Assembly (NCBI RefSeq): GCF_034702125.1
Contig: NC_085875.1
Coordinates: 41,836,770-41,900,769, forward strand
Direction of reading: 5' to 3'
DNA: 64,000 nucleotides
Source of the DNA: Engraulis encrasicolus
Lineage: Eukaryota > Chordata > Actinopteri > Clupeiformes > Engraulidae
The position numbers and the translations under genes were made by a program. The notes beneath the pieces are model-generated. The model did no database searches and was not told the DNA's origin. It was given only the letters and a program-made list of their open reading frames with translations. Below, piece by piece: positions 60,143-64,000 of this stretch. Every line of letters starts with the position of its first letter. Positions within the stretch are counted from its first letter, which is position 1.

Positions 60143-63100
60143 ACTGAGACAGGAGCAGGGTCAGGCACAGGACAGGAAGCCGGGCGGGCAGGACGGCTAG
60201 GGACCCCTCTTGGACGGCCCCTCCGGATTGCAGGCTGATCAGGATGTAGTCGGTGGAAGTCAGTGATGAGGGTCCGGTCCACTATCCTCCTGGCCGGGAT
60301 CCAGGTCCTCTCCTCCGGACCATATCCCTCCCAGTCAACGAGGTACTGGAGACCCCTACCCCTTCGCCTAGAGCGGAGCAGCCGCCGGACGGTGAAGACA
60401 GGACCGCCATCTACGAGGCGCGGAGTAGGTGGCGCCGGAGCTGCAGGGACCAGGGGACTTTCATGGACCGGCTTGACCTTGGAGACGTGGAAGGTGGGGT
60501 GGACCCGCATGGAAGCGGGCAACTGAAGCCGGACCGCCGTTGGACTGATGACTTTCTGCACAGGAAAAGGACCAATGAAGCGAGGGGCCAGCTTTCGTGA
60601 TTCAACCCGCAGCGGCAGATCCCGGGCGGACAGCCAGACCTTCTGACCAACCCGGTAAGTAGGTGCTGGGGTCCTCCGTCGATTGGCACCGACGGCGTAG
60701 CTGGTTCCAGACTTCAGGAGCACAGTGCGAGCCTGGGCCCAAGTGCGGCGGCAGCGGCGGGCATACGCAAGAGCAGACGGACAGGTGGCATCCGCTTCCT
60801 GGCTGGCAAACAGTGGAGGTTGATACCCGTAGACACACTGAAAGGGGGAGAGCCCGGTGGAGGAACTGGTGAGTGAATTATGGGCATATTCCACCCAGAG
60901 CAGGTGTTGAGCCCAGGCCCGGGGATTTTGGGAGGCCACGCACCTCAGTGCCTTCTCCAGCTCCTGGTTCATGCGTTCAGTTTGGCCATTTGACTGCGGG
61001 TGGAATCCAGACGATAGGCTGGCGGTGGCCCCAAGGAGATGACAGAACTCCTTCCAAAAGGTTGCTGAGAATTGCGGGCCCCGGTCTGACACTATATCCT
61101 GGGGTAGGCCATGGATACGAAACACATGTTCCAGGACCACCTGGGCGGTCTCCTTAGCAGAGGGTAGTTTGGGAAGGGGCACGAAGTGGGTCATCTTACT
61201 AAAGCGGTCAACAATGGTAAGGATGACTGTGTGTCCGTCAGAGAGCGGAAGACCCGTAACAAAGTCCAGTGAAACGTGGGACCAGGGCCTCTTGGGTATG
61301 AGTAGGGGTTGCAGCAACCCAGCAGGAGGCTGGTTGGGGGTCTTGTTTCGGTTACAGATGGGACAAGCTCGGATGAATTCTCGGACATCCCGTCTCATCC
61401 GCCGCCACCAGAACCGCTGGCGGACCAGATGAAGGGTGCGGGTGATGCCGGGATGACAGGCCAGACGGGATTCGTGCCCCCACTGAATCACAGGTGACCT
61501 GAGATTTGCTGGAACAAACAGACGGTTGGGGGCGCTGGTGCTTGGGCCTGGCTGGTCCCGAAGAGCCCCCATGACCTGCTTCTCGATCTCCCAGGTGAGG
61601 GCCGCTACGACAAAGCGGCTGGGAAGAATGGGGGCTGGCATGGCGGTGGTCTCGTCCTTCTGAAACATCCGGGAAAGGGCATCAGGTTTGATGTTGCGAG
61701 ATCCCGGGCGGTAGGAGAGCGTGAAATTGAAGCGCGTAAAGAACAGAGACCACCGCTGTTGACGGGAGTTCAGCCTCCTGGCTGTTTGGATAAACTCCAG
61801 GTTTTTGTGGTCTGTCCACACTACGAATGGTTCCTTTGACCCCTCTAACCAGTGGCGCCATTCTTCAAGGGCGAGCTTGACAGCCAACAGCTCGCGGTTC
61901 CCAATGTCGTAGTTGCATTCGGCAGGGGTTAGCCGACGGGAGTAGAAGGCACAGGGGTGCATCTTGCCATCCTCAGCTGCTCTTTGAGAAAGCACTGCAC
62001 CCACTCCCACGTCCGAAGCATCTACCTCCACCACAAACTGCCTTGCTGCATCTGGCATCTGGAGGATGGGAGCAGAAGTGAAACATGTCTTGAGGATATT
62101 GAAGGCCTTATCAGCAGCTGATGTCCATTGGTACGGTTGTTTAGTGCTGGTTAGCGCCGTGAGGGGTGCAGCCACTGTGCTATAGTTTCTGATGAATCTC
62201 CTATAAAAGTTGGCAAAGCCCAGGAACTGTTGCAACTTTTTCCGAGACTCAGGAACTGGCCAGGAAGCGACAGCCGACACCTTCGTGAGATCCATCTGAA
62301 TGCTGCCCTCGGTCACCACATACCCCAGGAATGAAACGGTTTTGGCATGGAACTCGCACTTCTCTGCCTTCACGAAAAGAGAGTTCTCCAGCAGGCGGCG
62401 CAGGACCAACTGGACGTGGTGCGTGTGTTCTGACAGAGTCTTTGAGAATATTAAAATATCGTCAAGGTACACAAATACGAACGTATTTAGCATGTCCCTG
62501 AGAATATCATTCACTAGGGCTTGAAAAACTGCTGGGGCATTGGTGAGGCCGAAGGGCATGACGAGATATTCATAGTGGCCGGTTGGTGTGTTGAACGCTG
62601 TCTTCCATTCGTCTCCCTCCCTCATCCGCACCAGATGGTAGGCATTGCGAAGGTCCAGCTTTGTGAATACAGTGGCTCCCTGCAGCAGTTCGAAGGCAGA
62701 CGAAAGTAAGGGCAGTGGGTAGCGATTCTTAACCGTGATGTCGTTCAGACCCCGGTAATCTATGCATGGACGAAGAGAACCGTCCTTCTTGCCGACAAAG
62801 AAGAATCCCGCTCCTGCGGGGGAAGATGACGGTCTAATTATCCCGGCGGCAAGAGAGTCATTAATGTAGTCCTCCATGGCCTTTCTTTCCGGGGCTGACA
62901 GTGAATACAGACGACCCTTGGGAGGTGCTGTGCCAGGCAGGAGATCAATCGCGCAGTCATAGGGTCTGTGTGGGGGTAGAGATGTCGCCTTGGATTTGTT
63001 GAACACCTCTTTCAGGCTGTGGTAACAGGCCGGAACATTGGATATGTCAGGGGTAGCGCTAGGTCTTTCCCGGTGAACGGGCAGGGTGGCCCCCCTTAAA

Positions 63101-63555
63101 CAGGTCTGGTGACAACTCCTTCCCCACTCACGGACTGTTCCTGTCTCCCAGTCGATGTGGGGGTTGTGCTGACGGAGCCACGGGTATCCAAGAATGAGTG
63201 GTTGGCCAGGTGAGTGTAGGAGGTGAAACTGGATGGACTCCTGGTGGTTTCCTGACAGCAGGATTGTCACAGGGGCGGAGATATGAGTGACAGTGCCAAG
63301 ATGATGCCCATCCAGGGCTCGTGCAGGAATGGGTTGTGTCAGTGGATGATGGTTCACGCCCAGTTGCCGTGCAAGCTCAGGGTCCATGATGTTTGCTTCG
63401 GCTCCGGAATCCACAAGGGCGGCCAATGTATGAGTCTTGTCAGAAAGCTGAAGGCGGAGATGAAGCAGGGTTTTTCGGATGGAGGGAGACTGAAGATTTG
63501 TTGAGCTCACCCGGATCTCCCCTACACCTGGTGAGCTTCGGCTTTTGCCGGACAA
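60079..63555 (-). CDS. pol: Gypsy pol polyprotein (PR-RT-RNaseH-INT-chromodomain)
   Basis: An uninterrupted frame of about 1,158 codons. An aspartic protease motif LVDSGAEAN lies at about residues 47-55, and reverse transcriptase with the YLDDILIF box and the upstream [12 protein letters not shown]. RNase H follows ([15 protein letters not shown], then the WTDHKNL block), then integrase with the H-H-C-C zinc region (HPGITRT...CPICNRNK) and DDE residues in [17 protein letters not shown] and [13 protein letters not shown] chromodomain lies near the C-terminus ([18 protein letters not shown]). The frame opens at a TTG that overlaps the gag end by 34 nt in the -1 frame, so expression probably needs frameshifting rather than its own start. 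The last part, after the Pro/Arg-rich tail, is foreign: it reads into the MITE and stops there. Confidence 0.93.
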   Translation of the reverse strand: MSGKSRSSPGVGEIRVSSTNLQSPSIRKTLLHLRLQLSDKTHTLAALVDSGAEANIMDPELARQLGVNHHPLTQPIPARALDGHHLGTVTHISAPVTILLSGNHQESIQFHLLHSPGQPLILGYPWLRQHNPHIDWETGTVREWGRSCHQTCLRGATLPVHRERPSATPDISNVPACYHSLKEVFNKSKATSLPPHRPYDCAIDLLPGTAPPKGRLYSLSAPERKAMEDYINDSLAAGIIRPSSSPAGAGFFFVGKKDGSLRPCIDYRGLNDITVKNRYPLPLLSSAFELLQGATVFTKLDLRNAYHLVRMREGDEWKTAFNTPTGHYEYLVMPFGLTNAPAVFQALVNDILRDMLNTFVFVYLDDILIFSKTLSEHTHHVQLVLRRLLENSLFVKAEKCEFHAKTVSFLGYVVTEGSIQMDLTKVSAVASWPVPESRKKLQQFLGFANFYRRFIRNYSTVAAPLTALTSTKQPYQWTSAADKAFNILKTCFTSAPILQMPDAARQFVVEVDASDVGVGAVLSQRAAEDGKMHPCAFYSRRLTPAECNYDIGNRELLAVKLALEEWRHWLEGSKEPFVVWTDHKNLEFIQTARRLNSRQQRWSLFFTRFNFTLSYRPGSRNIKPDALSRMFQKDETTAMPAPILPSRFVVAALTWEIEKQVMGALRDQPGPSTSAPNRLFVPANLRSPVIQWGHESRLACHPGITRTLHLVRQRFWWRRMRRDVREFIRACPICNRNKTPNQPPAGLLQPLLIPKRPWSHVSLDFVTGLPLSDGHTVILTIVDRFSKMTHFVPLPKLPSAKETAQVVLEHVFRIHGLPQDIVSDRGPQFSATFWKEFCHLLGATASLSSGFHPQSNGQTERMNQELEKALRCVASQNPRAWAQHLLWVEYAHNSLTSSSTGLSPFQCVYGYQPPLFASQEADATCPSALAYARRCRRTWAQARTVLLKSGTSYAVGANRRRTPAPTYRVGQKVWLSARDLPLRVESRKLAPRFIGPFPVQKVISPTAVRLQLPASMRVHPTFHVSKVKPVHESPLVPAAPAPPTPRLVDGGPVFTVRRLLRSRRRGRGLQYLVDWEGYGPEERTWIPARRIVDRTLITDFHRLHPDQPAIRRGRPRGVPSRPARPASCPVPDPAPVSVGASQYVTLPPPLASSTCFSS

Positions 63556-64000
63556 GTGGCGACACGGTGATTTTCACCACCACAGTAGAGGCAAAGGTTG
63601 GAGCTTAGACGGCGCCGACGCTCCTCGGGAGTCAGAGAGGCACGGCCAATCTCCATGGGCTCAGGCTGATTGAGTTGGCTTTGGGACTTGACAGGCAGGG
63701 GCTGGACAGAGGCGGTATCGACCCGAGTGCGGATGGCAGGTTGACTGAGACGGCCCTTCTCCCTCCTCCGGGTCTGTATACGGCGGTCAATGCGGACGGC
63801 AAGGTCAATGGCGGCATCAAGCGTTGAGGGCGGGTCATGGGAAACAAGCTCGTCTTTGATATAGTCCGCCAGGCTATGGAGGAAGGCTTGCACCAGTGCC
63901 TCTGGGTTAAACAAGCTTTGACTGGCCAGGGTACGAAAGTCAATGGAGAAGTCTGCCACTGTCCGATTGCCCTGACGGATGGTGAGCAGAGCTTGTGACG
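63522..64000 (-). CDS. gag: Gypsy gag, C-terminal part
   Basis: The open frame runs in from the right edge and ends with TAG at 63522. It contains a capsid-like segment ([18 protein letters not shown]), a basic linker and one CCHC zinc knuckle ([16 protein letters not shown]), which packages RNA. It overlaps pol in the -1 frame. The N-terminus and 5' LTR are outside the window. Confidence 0.88.
   Translation of the reverse strand, partial: SQALLTIRQGNRTVADFSIDFRTLASQSLFNPEALVQAFLHSLADYIKDELVSHDPPSTLDAAIDLAVRIDRRIQTRRREKGRLSQPAIRTRVDTASVQPLPVKSQSQLNQPEPMEIGRASLTPEERRRRLSSNLCLYCGGENHRVATCPAKAEAHQV

Larger units (their letters stand above)
58832..64000 (-). mobile_element. Ty3/gypsy chromovirus-type LTR retrotransposon (5' end outside window)
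   Basis: On the minus strand the order is partial gag (64000-63522), pol (63555-60079), a polypurine tract (GGAGGGGGGGTCC, just upstream of 59682) and a 3' LTR (59682-58832). The pol order PR-RT-RNaseH-INT plus a C-terminal chromodomain places it with the Sushi-ichi-like fish chromoviruses. The 5' LTR lies beyond the right edge, so LTR divergence and age cannot be judged. A MITE interrupts the end of pol. Confidence 0.93.

Overview
The window is vertebrate nuclear DNA, almost certainly from a teleost fish. The genes are split by GT-AG introns and encode vertebrate proteins. Introns and spacers are crowded with fish-type repeats: Tc1/mariner, hAT, PIF/Harbinger and TTAA-flanked foldback elements, tRNA-derived SINEs, a chromodomain Ty3/gypsy retrotransposon and very long (CA)n/(TG)n tracts. 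There is no prokaryotic gene organisation and no CRISPR array. Exons were assembled by eye from splice sites, reading phase and remembered family resemblance; no alignment or search was run.

Layout. 158-1310 (-): first two visible coding exons of a MIS18BP1-like kinetochore gene, running off the left edge. 2053-4738 (+): a four-exon F-box protein, divergent from it across about 740 bp. 6799-13044 (-): crls1 (cardiolipin synthase), seven coding exons, with a 2.3-kb hAT-like element in one intron. 13811-29741 (-): mcm8 (DNA helicase), 18 coding exons in frame from ATG to stop, giving about 844 residues. Its introns hold a Tc1 element that abuts a splice acceptor, a second near-complete Tc1 element, two short hAT elements, a Harbinger MITE and duplicated exon edges. 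30932-40451 (+): napb/napa-type SNAP, 11 exons and 295 residues, head-to-head with mcm8. 42284-44769 (+): a Tribbles pseudokinase (trib3-like), three exons. About 45.8-50.5 kb: a possible 5' exon and one small exon of an unidentified gene. 50.5-58.8 kb: repeats and apparently empty sequence. 58832-64000 (-): 3' LTR, pol and partial gag of a Ty3/gypsy chromovirus, interrupted near the pol C-terminus by a MITE.

The host genes are unrelated housekeeping functions: centromere, ubiquitin ligase adaptor, mitochondrial lipid, homologous-recombination helicase, vesicle fusion and stress pseudokinase. The mcm8-crls1 tandem order matches the order I recall in human 20p12, but mcm8's head-to-head partner here is a SNAP gene rather than TRMT6.

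The most interesting signals are in mcm8. A palindromic Tc1 element lies exactly at a 3' splice site and supplies its pyrimidine tract. A tandem acceptor decides whether a zinc-ligand cysteine is present. A GC-AG intron lies next to a NAGNAG acceptor. An exon edge has been triplicated and then split by two transposons. I see no wholly new gene system.
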